From Lysobacter soli (lineage in GTDB: Bacteria; Pseudomonadota; Gammaproteobacteria; Xanthomonadales; Xanthomonadaceae): a stretch of 64,000 nucleotides of DNA. The DNA is taken from positions 1 to 64,000 of the forward strand of contig NZ_QTJR01000004.1 of assembly GCF_003382285.1 (NCBI RefSeq), in the 5' to 3' direction. Position numbers and translations under genes: made by a program. Positions 23,294 to 33,427 of this stretch are shown one piece after another. Below the pieces are notes generated by a model. That model was not told where the DNA came from and did not search any database. It saw only the letters and a program-made list of their open reading frames with translations. Positions within the stretch are counted from its first letter, which is position 1; every line of letters starts with the position of its first letter.

Positions 23294-24993
23294 ACATCGC
23301 CAACGCCACGGACGCGGAAATCTGCGCGCGCGAACCGATCCACCTGTCCGGCGCGATCCAGCCGCACGGCTATCTGGTGAGCTGCAGCTGGCCCGACTGG
23401 ACGGTGCGCCATGCCTCGGCCAACGTCGCCGACCTGTTCGACCAGACGCCGGCGCAGCTGCTGGGCACGTCGCTGCGCGAGCACGTCGACGAAAGCATCC
23501 TGGAAGCGATCGCCGACGCGCTGCGTTTCATCGAGCCCGGACTGGCCGCGCAGCGCGTGGCGACGACGAACATCGGCGGGCACGGCGCGCTGTGCGATAT
23601 CAGCACGCACCTGCACCAGGGGTTGGTGCACATCGAGATCGAACCGCAGCAGCCGGGCACCGACAACGTCGGCCCGCTGACGGCCAATGCCATGATCGGC
23701 CGCATCGCCGGGCAGGATCCGGGCCCGGCGTTCTTCCAGCAGGTCGCGGCACTGGTGCGCGAGCTGACCGGATACGACCGGGTGATGGTGTATCGCTTCC
23801 GCCCGGACGAGGCCGGCGAAGTGATCGCCGAAGATCACGCCGACGACATGGAGCCGTACTTCGGCCTTCGCTATCCGGCCTCGGACATCCCGGTGCAGGC
23901 GCGGCACCTGTACCTCATGAACCGGCTTCGCGTGATTCCCGATTCGGGCTACACGCCGGTGCCGATCGAACCGCCGCGCCATGCCGGCGGTGCATCGCTG
24001 GATCTGTCGCATCACGCGCTGCGCAGCGTGTCGCCCGTGCATCTGGAATACCTGCGCAACATGGGCGTGGGCGCGTCGATGTCGATCTCCATCGTCAGCG
24101 GCGGTCGCCTGTGGGGCCTGATCGCGTGCCACCACCGCGTTGCCCGGCTCGTTCCGCCCGGCATCCGCGCCACCGCCGACCTGTTCGGCATGTACGTGTC
24201 GATGCGCGTGGCAGGCCACGAGCAGGCCACCGCGATGGCGCTGTACGACCAGAGCCAGCAGCTCGGCGATGTGCTGCGCGAAGCGACGCAGAAGGGGCGC
24301 GCGCTCGCCGACGTGTTGCCGACGTACCTGCGCGTGATCGCGAAGCTGCTCGATGCCGACGGCGTGATGATGCTGCTGGGCAACCGGCAGCTGAGCATCG
24401 GCACGGTCCCGGGCGGCGAGTCGTTCTCCGAGCTGTGCGCGTGGGGCGCCGCGCGCGCGGGTGCGGTCGCCTCCACGCACCTTCGCGAGGACTGGCGCAG
24501 CCAGGAACGCCCGGCAGACGGTCTCGCCGGCGTGCTGGCCATGGCGTTCGGCCGCGATGGCGACGGCGTGTACTGCTTCCGCAAGGAACAGGTCGAGGAA
24601 GTCACGTGGGCCGGCCAGCCCCACAAGGCGACAGTGCCCACCGACGACGGCCTGCGAATCGCGCCACGACGCAGTTTCGCCGCGTGGCGCGAGACGGTGC
24701 GTGGACAGAGCGTGCCGTGGAGCGACGGCGACCGCCGCATCGCCGAACGGCTTTACGACGTGCTCATCGACCTGCATCGCCGCAGCACCGTGAATGCCGA
24801 GGAACAGTTCGCGCTGCGCCAGCGGCAGCATGTGCGCGACGAAAGCGAACGCCTGTCGCGGCTGGCCGCGATCCTCGGCGACATGCAGCATCTGGACGAC
24901 GAACAGACGCGGCGCCTGGCCGAACGCATCGGCGAACTCGAACAGCACCTGCGCGGCATCACCGGCACGACGCTCGCGCCCGACGCGGCGTAA
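23290..24993 (+). CDS. bphP: bacteriophytochrome photosensory module without kinase domain
   Basis: The 567-residue protein has a PAS domain (about 15-115) with Cys12 in ICAREPIHL as the biliverdin attachment site. The GAF domain (about 140-310) carries the PASDIP motif at 196-201 and the SPVHLEYLRNMGV block. The PHY domain follows, with the tongue motif PRRSF at about 458-462. After PHY only a coiled coil remains (about 505-560, RRSTVNAEEQ to ELEQHLRGI). The HisKA/HATPase output found in most bacteriophytochromes and the PAS9 output of the Xanthomonas type are both absent. The gene is intact and translationally coupled to bphO. The signal may pass by the coiled coil to a partner, possibly the OmpR-type regulator upstream. 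Confidence 0.92.
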   Translation: MNIANATDAEICAREPIHLSGAIQPHGYLVSCSWPDWTVRHASANVADLFDQTPAQLLGTSLREHVDESILEAIADALRFIEPGLAAQRVATTNIGGHGALCDISTHLHQGLVHIEIEPQQPGTDNVGPLTANAMIGRIAGQDPGPAFFQQVAALVRELTGYDRVMVYRFRPDEAGEVIAEDHADDMEPYFGLRYPASDIPVQARHLYLMNRLRVIPDSGYTPVPIEPPRHAGGASLDLSHHALRSVSPVHLEYLRNMGVGASMSISIVSGGRLWGLIACHHRVARLVPPGIRATADLFGMYVSMRVAGHEQATAMALYDQSQQLGDVLREATQKGRALADVLPTYLRVIAKLLDADGVMMLLGNRQLSIGTVPGGESFSELCAWGAARAGAVASTHLREDWRSQERPADGLAGVLAMAFGRDGDGVYCFRKEQVEEVTWAGQPHKATVPTDDGLRIAPRRSFAAWRETVRGQSVPWSDGDRRIAERLYDVLIDLHRRSTVNAEEQFALRQRQHVRDESERLSRLAAILGDMQHLDDEQTRRLAERIGELEQHLRGITGTTLAPDAA

Positions 24994-24999
24994 TCACGC

Positions 25000-25395
25000 A
25001 TCGGGAATGACGGCTCGTCGACGGACGCGTCGTCGTTCAGCCTGAACGGACACGCGTTCGCGCCCCCGTCACAACGGTTTCACGCCGCATTGCCGGAAAT
25101 GTGCCGGCGGTGACGTCGCGTCTGTTGCATCGCGCACAAGCACCGCATGCGTCACGCACCAACCGCAACGGATGCCGGAAGGGAGGGACGATGTCGAGCA
25201 GGCAAACCGTGCCTGGCCGCGGCGGCGAAGCAGCGCGCACGATGCGCGGCTGCAGCTTCGCGCGCGACACCATCCTCCGCATGCACATAAAGACAGGCGC
25301 GTCGCTAGCCTCTCGCGGACGGTGACGTGTCGCCATGGCCGCAGCACGGCCACGCGGCGCCCGCCGGGGTCGCCGCCACATCGAGGAGGTGCGCA
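25000..25395. other. intergenic stretch after bphP
   Basis: There is no confident gene. One short frame, 25191-25325 (44 residues, MSSRQTVPGRGG...), has a GGGAGGGACG sequence just before its ATG and could encode a small basic protein. No conserved feature supports it. The promoter of the DUF2092 operon should be here. Confidence 0.4.
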
Positions 25396-26175
25396 ATGCG
25401 TCGTTCTTCGTTGTTCGTCGTCATCGTGGCCATCGCGTGCGCCCCGGCGCTCGCGCGTGCGCAGACAGGCGATGTGCCCTCCTCCGCCATCATGGCCGCG
25501 CCGCAGGTGCAGCCCGAGGCGATCGCCGCGCTGGAAAAGATGTCCGCTTACCTCCGGTCGCTGAAGCAGTTCGGCCTGCATGCCGACACCACCATCGACC
25601 TGGTGATGGAAGACGGGCAGAAGCTGGAGTTCCCCGGGACGCTCAACTACAAGGTGCGTTCGCCGAATGGCCTGTACATCGGCATGAAGAGCGACCGCAA
25701 GGAGCGCGAACTCTATTACGACGGCAAGACGCTGACGGTCTACGGCCCGCGCAACAAACTGTACGCGCAGACGCCGGCGCCGCCGACGATCGCGGGGCTG
25801 CTCGCGCTGGCCGAGGACAAGTACGGCATCGAACTCCCGCTCGCGGATCTGTTCCTGTGGGGCACGGCGCGGGCGCCTGTCTCGGCGCTGCGTTCGGCGG
25901 CGTATGTCGGCCCGGCGCGCATCGACGGCAGCGTCACCGACCAGTACGCCTTCCGGCAGGACGGCGTGGATTGGCAGATCTGGATCGAAGCCGGCGACAA
26001 GCCGCTGCCGCGCCGCATGGTGATCACCACGACCGACGATGCGGCGCAGCCGCAGTACGCCAGCACGCTGCGATGGAACACGAACGCGACGATTCGCGAC
26101 GGCGATTTCGCGTTCACGGCGCCGAAGGATGCGCATCGCATCGAGCTGGTCGCCGCGCAGGAGGTGTCGCAATGA
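25396..26175 (+). CDS. DUF2092-family exported protein
   Basis: The protein is 259 residues from the ATG at 25396, which follows a strong GAGGAGG. The signal peptide is clear (MRRSSLFVVIVAIACAPALARAQ). The rest resembles DUF2092/LolA-like lipid-binding proteins: LEKMSAYLRSLKQFGLHADTTIDLVMEDGQKLEF, then YDGKTLTVYGPRNKLYAQ and AAYVGPARIDGSVTDQYAFRQDGVDWQIWIE. The fold is expected to be a half-barrel that holds a hydrophobic ligand in the periplasm. It heads a cluster of six envelope genes to 32555. The next gene starts 4 bases before its stop. Confidence 0.85.
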   Translation: MRRSSLFVVIVAIACAPALARAQTGDVPSSAIMAAPQVQPEAIAALEKMSAYLRSLKQFGLHADTTIDLVMEDGQKLEFPGTLNYKVRSPNGLYIGMKSDRKERELYYDGKTLTVYGPRNKLYAQTPAPPTIAGLLALAEDKYGIELPLADLFLWGTARAPVSALRSAAYVGPARIDGSVTDQYAFRQDGVDWQIWIEAGDKPLPRRMVITTTDDAAQPQYASTLRWNTNATIRDGDFAFTAPKDAHRIELVAAQEVSQ

Positions 26176-26737
26176 AACACGCTGCGACGAAACATCGTGC
26201 GTCGAAGCGGCACGCCCACCGCACGCGAACCCGTGGCGCAACACGATCGCCATCGGCGCGGGCATCGGGCTGCTGGCCGGTGCGGTCGCGTTGCTCGCGG
26301 TCACGTCCGACGCACATGCGGGTCCACGCGCCCGCGGCGGTGCGCGCACGAGCGTCAATCACGCTGGCGCCGGTGGGCATGCGGTCGCACCCAGCCGCAG
26401 CGCGAACACGAACGTCAACCGCAACACCCAGGTCAATCGCAGCACGAACGTCAGTCGCAACACGAACATCGACGTCCACAACGACATCGACATCGACGTG
26501 GACAACGGCTGGCATCACGGCTGGTACGACGACCATCCGGTCGCGACCGCGGCCGCGGTCACCACGGCCGTCGCCGTGACGGCGGCGGCGGTCGGTTCGA
26601 TCGTGAATTCCGTGCCGCCGAGCTGCGTTACCACCGTCGTCAACGGCATCGCGTACCAGCAGTGCGGCAGCACCTGGTATCAGCCGCAGTACGCAGGAAC
26701 CGCGGTGCAATACATCGTCGTGAATCCACCGGATTGA
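26172..26737 (+). pseudogene. exported Asn/Val-rich repeat protein, apparently frameshifted near its start
   Basis: The ATG at 26172 has GGAGG 7 bases upstream and overlaps the previous stop (ATGA), and gives a basic start (MKHAATKHRASKRHAHR). The hydrophobic export segment NPWRNTIAIGAGIGLLAG...AHA and the sensible remainder lie in another frame, entered at about 26220-26230. In that frame the protein has Asn/Arg repeats (NTNVNRNTQVNRSTNVSRNTN), an acidic stretch, a His/Trp/Tyr patch, a hydrophobic Ala/Val stretch and a C-terminal PPSCVTTVVNGIAYQQCGSTWY motif found in similar small exported proteins. One missing base, or a programmed slip, would join the two parts. Confidence 0.6.
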
Positions 26738-26849
26738 CGATTCATCGCTGAAATTTTCTGGGACTAGCCCGCTCGCGTTTCCTGTCACCATCCGCCACCC
26801 ACCACGTCGTTCATGCGTCGCTGGGAACGACCTTGCAAACGGAGTGCAT

Positions 26850-29477
26850 ATGCGTATCCAGTCGTTGGTGTTGAGTGCGGCGATGGCGTTGTTTGTCGCG
26901 GTTCCTTCGACAGCGCAGGTCTTGCTGGTTGCGCAGTCGTCCACATCGGATGCCGCAGCGAACATCGACGCGCGCCCCTTCCCGCGGCAGTTCACGCAGA
27001 ACGGCACCACCTTCAGCGTCCACCAGCCGCAGTACGACAGCTGGAACGACAACCAGCTCAAGGGCCGTTTCGCGATGTCGGTGGACACCGGCACGCACAG
27101 CGGCGCGGACGGCAAGCCGGAACAGACCGCCGATTACGGCGTGGTGACGTTCCAGGCACGCACGCAGATCGACAAGGATGCGCGCGCGGTGGTGCTGAGC
27201 GACATCCAGCTGACGAACGCGAGCTTCCCCACCGCCACCGCGAAGCAGGCGCAGTACCTGGAACTGGTGCGCGCGCAGCTGAAGCAGAAATCCACCCTCA
27301 CCGTCTCGCTCGACCAGCTCGAATCCGCGCTGGCGATCGCCGCCGTCGACGCGAAGACGCCGGCTTCGCTTCCCGTCCGCAACGATCCGCCCGACATCCT
27401 CTTCAGCACGCAGCCGGCGGTGCTGGTGCTGGTCGACGGAAACCCCGCGTTGAAGCCTAGCGGCGTGGCCGGCGTGCAGCGCGTGATCAACAGCCGTTCG
27501 CTGCTGCTTGAACAGAACGGCCAGTACTACACGCATCTGGCGGGCCATTGGGCGAAGGCGGCGTCGCTCGACGGTCCGTGGACGCTTGCGCCCACGGTCG
27601 ACGCGAAGCTGACGCAGGCGATGCAGCAGGCCGTGTCGTCGAAGCAGGTCGACACCCTCGACAAGCCGCCGCAGGCGCTCGCCGACGCATTCGCGAACGG
27701 CGGCATGCCCGCGCTGTACGTGCGCACGCATCCGGCCGAACTGATCACGGTGCAGGGCGATCCGCAGTTCGCCGCCATCGAGGGCACCCGACTCAGCTAC
27801 GTCACCAACACCGGTGCGGACGTGTTCGTCGATGCCGGCGCGGACAATGCGTGGTACGTGCTCGTGTCGGGTCGCTGGTTCACGGCGCCGGGCAGCAAGG
27901 GGCCGTGGCGCTACGTGGCGCCGAACCAGCTGCCGGCGGACTTCGCGAAGATCCCGCCGGAAAGCCCGAAAAGCGGCGTGCTCGCGTCGATTCCCGGAAC
28001 GCCGGAGTCGAAGGAAGCGCTGATCGCCAACGACATCCCGCAGACCGCGACGGTGAAGAAGGCGCAGGCGAAGCTCACCGTCGCCTACGACGGCGCGCCG
28101 CAGTTCGCGAACGTCGAAGGAACCTCGCTGCAGTACGCGCGCAACACGGCCGTGCCGGTGATCCGCGTGGCGAACGACAGCTACTACGCCGTCGACAAGG
28201 GCATCTGGTTCGCCGCGTCCTCGCCGACGGGACCGTGGACCGTCGCCACCAGCGTTCCTCCCGCGATCTATGGCATCCCGACCAGTTCGCCGCTGCATTA
28301 CGTCACCTACGTGCGCGTGTACGGCAACGACGGCGACGACGTGTACGTCGGTTACACGCCGGGTTACTACGGCACGGTCGTGACCGACAACGTCGTCGTG
28401 TACGGCACGGGTTACGCGTGCACGCCGTGGGTCGGCGCGTACTGGTACGGCTGCCCGGCGACGTACGGCATGGGCGCGTATTTCGGCTGGAACCCGTGGG
28501 TCGGCTGGAGTTTCGGCTGGGGCTGGGGGTGGTACGACGGCTGGTACGGGCCGTACAGCCCATGGTGGGGCCCGTGGTACGGCCCCGCGTATCCATACGG
28601 CTGGTGGGGTGGCGGCGCGGCGGCATGGAACGTCTACGGCCACTGGGGCAACGCCGCGGTGCGCGGCACGGCCGCGGCGTGGGCGGATCCGTGGACCGGC
28701 AACGTCGGTCGCGGCGCACGCGGCGGCTACTACAACGAAGCCACCGGCGGGCGCGGCATCGGCCGTGCGGGCGTCAACACCAACGTCTACACCGGCACGA
28801 CCAGCGCGGGCGCGCAGGGCATCCGCTACAACCCGGAGACCGGTCGCGTCGTGGCCGGCGGCGGCGTCGCGGCAGTGAATCCGTACACCGGCCAGGCCGC
28901 GCGCGCGGGCGAACGCACCGTCGTGAACACCAACACCGGTCGCGTGACGCAGGCCGCGGGCGGCGCGGCCATCGGCCCGAGCGGTGCGGGCGCGGCCGGC
29001 GCGTTCAACACGCAGGGCCCGAACGGCAGCGATGCACGTGGCGCGGGCGGCTTCCACTACAACGCCGACACCGGGACGTTGAACCGCGGCGGCGTGGTGC
29101 AGGTGAACGACGACGTCTACGCCGGTCGCGACGGCAACGTCTACAAGCACGACGAGAACGGCTGGACGCAGGTCGATCGTCCCGACCGCTCGCAGAACCT
29201 GTCCGGCCAGACGCGGCAGAACGTGGATCCGGCTTCGCTCGACGGCGACCGCTTCGCGCGCGAACGCGGCGATGCGCGCATCCGCGGCGATGGCGGCTCG
29301 CTCAATCCCGCTGCGTTCGAGCGCCAGGGCGGCGCGATGGAACGCACCGGCGGCGGCTTCGAGCGCGGCGGTGGCATGCAGCGGCCTGCGGGCGGCATGC
29401 AGCGGCCGGTCGGCGGCTTCCGTCCGGGACTGGGCGGTGGTGGCTTCCGCGGCGGCGGCGGTTTCCGTCGTCGCTGA
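26850..29477 (+). CDS. large exported Trp/Gly/Tyr-rich protein (carbohydrate-binding V/XII-like)
   Basis: The 875-residue protein has a signal peptide (LVLSAAMALFVAVPSTAQ). Residues about 30-470 contain repeats around phrases such as YYTHLAGHWAKAASLDGPWTLA, WYVLVSGRWFTAPGSKGPWRY and YYAVDKGIWFAASSPTGPWTVA, that is, three short W-x-GPW modules suggestive of surface or glycan binding. A very Trp/Gly/Tyr-rich patch follows (about 520-590), then TGxxxR-type repeats (NPETGRVVAG, NPYTGQAARAG, NTNTGRVTQAAG) and a Gly/Arg-rich tail. ATG at 26850 was preferred over GTG at 26844. It is probably secreted or anchored outside the cell. Confidence 0.75.
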   Translation: MRIQSLVLSAAMALFVAVPSTAQVLLVAQSSTSDAAANIDARPFPRQFTQNGTTFSVHQPQYDSWNDNQLKGRFAMSVDTGTHSGADGKPEQTADYGVVTFQARTQIDKDARAVVLSDIQLTNASFPTATAKQAQYLELVRAQLKQKSTLTVSLDQLESALAIAAVDAKTPASLPVRNDPPDILFSTQPAVLVLVDGNPALKPSGVAGVQRVINSRSLLLEQNGQYYTHLAGHWAKAASLDGPWTLAPTVDAKLTQAMQQAVSSKQVDTLDKPPQALADAFANGGMPALYVRTHPAELITVQGDPQFAAIEGTRLSYVTNTGADVFVDAGADNAWYVLVSGRWFTAPGSKGPWRYVAPNQLPADFAKIPPESPKSGVLASIPGTPESKEALIANDIPQTATVKKAQAKLTVAYDGAPQFANVEGTSLQYARNTAVPVIRVANDSYYAVDKGIWFAASSPTGPWTVATSVPPAIYGIPTSSPLHYVTYVRVYGNDGDDVYVGYTPGYYGTVVTDNVVVYGTGYACTPWVGAYWYGCPATYGMGAYFGWNPWVGWSFGWGWGWYDGWYGPYSPWWGPWYGPAYPYGWWGGGAAAWNVYGHWGNAAVRGTAAAWADPWTGNVGRGARGGYYNEATGGRGIGRAGVNTNVYTGTTSAGAQGIRYNPETGRVVAGGGVAAVNPYTGQAARAGERTVVNTNTGRVTQAAGGAAIGPSGAGAAGAFNTQGPNGSDARGAGGFHYNADTGTLNRGGVVQVNDDVYAGRDGNVYKHDENGWTQVDRPDRSQNLSGQTRQNVDPASLDGDRFARERGDARIRGDGGSLNPAAFERQGGAMERTGGGFERGGGMQRPAGGMQRPVGGFRPGLGGGGFRGGGGFRRR

Positions 29478-29570
29478 TCGATAGAGGCGCGGGGGCGGCC
29501 ATGCACCGCGCCGCGTCTGTTTCCTCGACGCCGGATGAGACGGCGTCTGAATTGGCTTGGAGAGAGAACG

Positions 29571-30524
29571 ATGAACACCCGTCACCTGCTCGCCGCCGGC
29601 ATCGCGCTGGGTTGCGCCGCGCTGGCCGAGCCCGCGTTCGCGACCGAAGGCGCACTCGGCCGCACCATCACCGGCACGAACGTGCAGTCCTTCGCCGGCG
29701 TCGTGCCGCCGACGCCCGGCTTCAATGCCGCCATCGGCTACGTGCACTACAGCGGCGAGATCAGCGCTTCGCGCGAAGTCCCGCTGAACAACCAGCTGAC
29801 GCTCGGCATGGACGCGACCTTCGACATGCTCAGTGTCACCGGCCTGTACGTCTGGGACACGGGCGAAGGTCGATGGAACTTCGCATCGATGGCGACGCTG
29901 CCATTCGCGGAAGTCGACGTCACCGCCAACGTGTCGATCGGCTCGCGCACCGGGCGGGTGAACGACAAGGCCGACTGGGACATCTTCGACCCGTTCTTCG
30001 CGCCGATCATCGCCGGCTACCACTTCGACCAGACCAGGCACATGACGCTGGCGCTGTACGTCTACACGGACTGGGGCGACTACGACCCCGACCGCCTGGC
30101 AAACCTCAGCCTCAACAACTGGACATATTCGCCGACCATCGGCTACACGCAGCTGATGCAGAAGGGCACGCTGGAATTCACCACCGTCGGCGCCGTCGAC
30201 ATCTACACGAAGAACGACGCCACCGATTACCAGAACGGCGCGGTGTTCCGCCTCGATGCGCAACTGGTCAAGCGTTTCGCCAATGGCTGGGGCGTAGGTG
30301 GCATCGGCGGCTGGATCCAGCAGATCGAGGACGACGAGGGCCCCACGGCCGACCGGCTCAACGGTTTCAAGGGTCGCGCATTCGCGCTGGGCCCGACGGT
30401 CAACTACACGAACAAGTGGGACGGCGGCCAGGTCGAATTCGCCGCCCGCTGGCTCACCGAGTTCGACGTGAAGCGGCGCATCAAGGGCGATCCGCTGATG
30501 GTGACGGCGACGATCGCCTTCTGA
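29571..30524 (+). CDS. outer-membrane transporter-like beta-barrel (phenol/MetA degradation family)
   Basis: The protein is 317 residues with a signal peptide ending at AFA-TEGALG. The repeating amphipathic strands, the start GALGRTITGTNVQSFAGVVPPTPGF, and the block TYSPTIGYTQL...GTLEFTTVGAVDIYTKND are those of the Phenol_MetA_deg/SphA-like outer-membrane barrel family. The C-terminal Phe (VTATIAF) is typical of BAM-assembled porins. The substrate is unknown. GGAGAG lies upstream of the ATG. Confidence 0.8.
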   Translation: MNTRHLLAAGIALGCAALAEPAFATEGALGRTITGTNVQSFAGVVPPTPGFNAAIGYVHYSGEISASREVPLNNQLTLGMDATFDMLSVTGLYVWDTGEGRWNFASMATLPFAEVDVTANVSIGSRTGRVNDKADWDIFDPFFAPIIAGYHFDQTRHMTLALYVYTDWGDYDPDRLANLSLNNWTYSPTIGYTQLMQKGTLEFTTVGAVDIYTKNDATDYQNGAVFRLDAQLVKRFANGWGVGGIGGWIQQIEDDEGPTADRLNGFKGRAFALGPTVNYTNKWDGGQVEFAARWLTEFDVKRRIKGDPLMVTATIAF

Positions 30525-30546
30525 TCACGAACACGGAGGTTCGAGC

Positions 30547-31344
30547 ATGTGCACGCGCGTCCTTTTCGCAATCGTTCTTGCCGCCGCCACGGTGCCTGTC
30601 GCGCATGCGCAGGAAAGCGCCGACGAACTGGCGAAGAAGCTGTCGAACCCCGTTGCGTCGATGATCAGCGTGCCGTTCCAGTACAACGCCGATTTCGGCT
30701 ACGGCAGCGAGGACGGCACGAAGCAGACGCTGAACATCCAGCCGGTGATTCCCGCATCGATCTCGCAGGACTGGAACCTGATCACGCGCGTGATCGCGCC
30801 GGTGATCTACCAGGAGGACACCGCCGGCAAGTCCGGCAGCCAGTTCGGCCTGGGCAACATCACGCCGACCTTCTTCTTCTCGCCCAAGCAGCCCACCGCA
30901 GGCGGCCTGACGTGGGGCATCGGCCCGGTGTTCCTGCTGCCCACCGCCAGCGACGACCTGCTCGGCGTGGACGAATGGGGCGCGGGGCCGAGCGTACTCG
31001 TGCTGCACCAGGGCAAGCACTGGACGATGGGTGCGCTCGCCAACCACATCTGGTCGTTCGGCGGTTCGGCGAACGATCCCGACCTCAGCAACACGTTCCT
31101 GCAGCCGTTCTTCGCGCGCCAGTTCCCGGGCGGCCGCACGCTCACGTTCAATTCCGAGTCCACCTACGACTGGGAAAACCAGCAGTGGACGGTGCCGATC
31201 AACGTGCTGTACTCGAAGGTCACGCGCATCGGCGGGCAGACGCTGAGCTTCGCTGGAGGCATTCGCGGTTACGCCGACGCGCCCCGCGGCGGGCCGGACT
31301 GGGGCGTGCGCCTGGTCGTCACCTTCCTGGTGCCGGAACACTGA
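30547..31344 (+). CDS. outer-membrane beta-barrel protein (phenol/MetA degradation family)
   Basis: This 265-residue protein has a cleavable signal (MCTRVLFAIVLAAATVPVAHAQ). The strands NPVASMISVPFQYNADFGYG, TLNIQPVIPASISQDWNLITR and LGNITPTFFFSP are characteristic of transporter-like barrels of about 260 residues found widely in Proteobacteria. Its stop overlaps the next start (TGATG), so it is coupled to the 31344 gene. It may form a small pore; no ligand can be proposed. Confidence 0.8.
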   Translation: MCTRVLFAIVLAAATVPVAHAQESADELAKKLSNPVASMISVPFQYNADFGYGSEDGTKQTLNIQPVIPASISQDWNLITRVIAPVIYQEDTAGKSGSQFGLGNITPTFFFSPKQPTAGGLTWGIGPVFLLPTASDDLLGVDEWGAGPSVLVLHQGKHWTMGALANHIWSFGGSANDPDLSNTFLQPFFARQFPGGRTLTFNSESTYDWENQQWTVPINVLYSKVTRIGGQTLSFAGGIRGYADAPRGGPDWGVRLVVTFLVPEH

Positions 31345-32555
31345 TGCGCCGCGCGACACTGCGCTGCGCGCTGACGCTCGCGGGCGTGCTCGCGTGCACC
31401 ACGGCCTTCGCGCAGTCGGGATCCGGGACCGCGGCGCCGGCTTCCGACGACGCGGCCGCTGAAAAGCCCGGGCTGCGCGCCCTGCTCCACGACCCGAAGG
31501 ACGGCAAGTTCGACATGTCGCGCTGGCTGCTGGAGCGCAAGGGCGGTTTCCTGCCGGTGCCGATCATCGTCAGCGATCCGGCCGTCGGTTATGGCGGCGG
31601 GCTGGCCGCGCTGTTCTTCCATCGCCCCGCGGGTGCGACGACCACGCGCACGACGTCCGACGGCCGCCAGCAGCTCGTGCCGCCCAACCTCTTTGGCGGC
31701 ATGGCGATGAAGACCGAAAACGGCACGCATGCCTACGGCGGCGGCGCGATGCTGCACTTCAAGGACGATCGCTGGCGCTACACCGGCGGCGTCGCGAAAG
31801 CGTCGGTAAACCTCGACTTCTACACGCCGGGCCGCTTCACCGAGCCGCTGGCGATCGGCTACAACGCCGACGGCGTGGTGTCGTTCCAGAAGATCGCGCG
31901 GCGACTCGGCGAGGAGAACCTGTACCTCGGCCTGTCGTGGACGTACATGGACCTGGATCTGAGCTTCGACGTTGCCGGCGACGCGCAGCGCTTCACGCCC
32001 AAGGAGCGCGCGCAGACCACGTCGGGGCTGGGCCTGTCGCTGCAGTACGACACGCGCGACAACTCGTTCACGCCCAATAGCGGGTGGCTGGGCCAGATCG
32101 AAGGCAACTTCTACGACGACGCCTTCGGCAGCGACACGACGTTCCAGAGCTACCGCTCGCACGCCTTCGCCTACCTGCCGATGGGCGGGGAACGTTTCGT
32201 GCTCGGCGGTCGCATCGACATGCGCTGGGCGAACGGCGACATCCCGTTCTACCGCCTGCCGTTCATCGACCTGCGTGGCGTCGGTTCGGCACGCTACGCG
32301 GATACCCGCGCGGCGACGCTGGAAACCGAACTTCGCTGGAACACCACGCCGCGCTGGGCGCTGATCGGATTTCTCGGCGCCGGCCGCACGTGGGGCCGCC
32401 ACAACGATTTCGGCGAGGCGCCGAGCCAGGTCGCGAAGGGCGCGGGCGTGCGCTACAAGATCGCCAGCGTGCTGGGCCTCTACACCGGCGTCGATTACGC
32501 GTGGGGCCCGGAAGACGAGACGCTCTACGTGCAGGTCGGCAGCGCCTGGCGTTGA
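31344..32555 (+). CDS. BamA/TamA-like surface antigen outer-membrane protein
   Basis: This 403-residue protein has a signal peptide (LRCALTLAGVLACTTAFAQ) and no POTRA repeats. The C-terminal two thirds resemble the BamA/TamA surface-antigen barrel: LSLQYDTRDNSFTPNSGWLGQIEG is the characteristic D-T-R-D-N-xxxPxxG motif, and the last strand is TLYVQVGSAWR. The N-terminal part (about 45-190) includes FLPVPIIVSDPAVGYGGGLAALFFH, common to barrels in this subgroup. It probably inserts in the outer membrane; substrate unknown. It ends the run of envelope genes that starts at 25396. Confidence 0.8.
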   Translation: MRRATLRCALTLAGVLACTTAFAQSGSGTAAPASDDAAAEKPGLRALLHDPKDGKFDMSRWLLERKGGFLPVPIIVSDPAVGYGGGLAALFFHRPAGATTTRTTSDGRQQLVPPNLFGGMAMKTENGTHAYGGGAMLHFKDDRWRYTGGVAKASVNLDFYTPGRFTEPLAIGYNADGVVSFQKIARRLGEENLYLGLSWTYMDLDLSFDVAGDAQRFTPKERAQTTSGLGLSLQYDTRDNSFTPNSGWLGQIEGNFYDDAFGSDTTFQSYRSHAFAYLPMGGERFVLGGRIDMRWANGDIPFYRLPFIDLRGVGSARYADTRAATLETELRWNTTPRWALIGFLGAGRTWGRHNDFGEAPSQVAKGAGVRYKIASVLGLYTGVDYAWGPEDETLYVQVGSAWR

Positions 32556-32562
32556 GGGCGCG

Positions 32563-33420
<858 letters not shown>

Positions 33421-33427
33421 CCGCACG

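Noticed and set aside
26811-30263. Long open frame antisense to the 26850 and 29571 genes
   Set aside because: A shadow of real coding sequence on the plus strand, which has signal peptides and family motifs.
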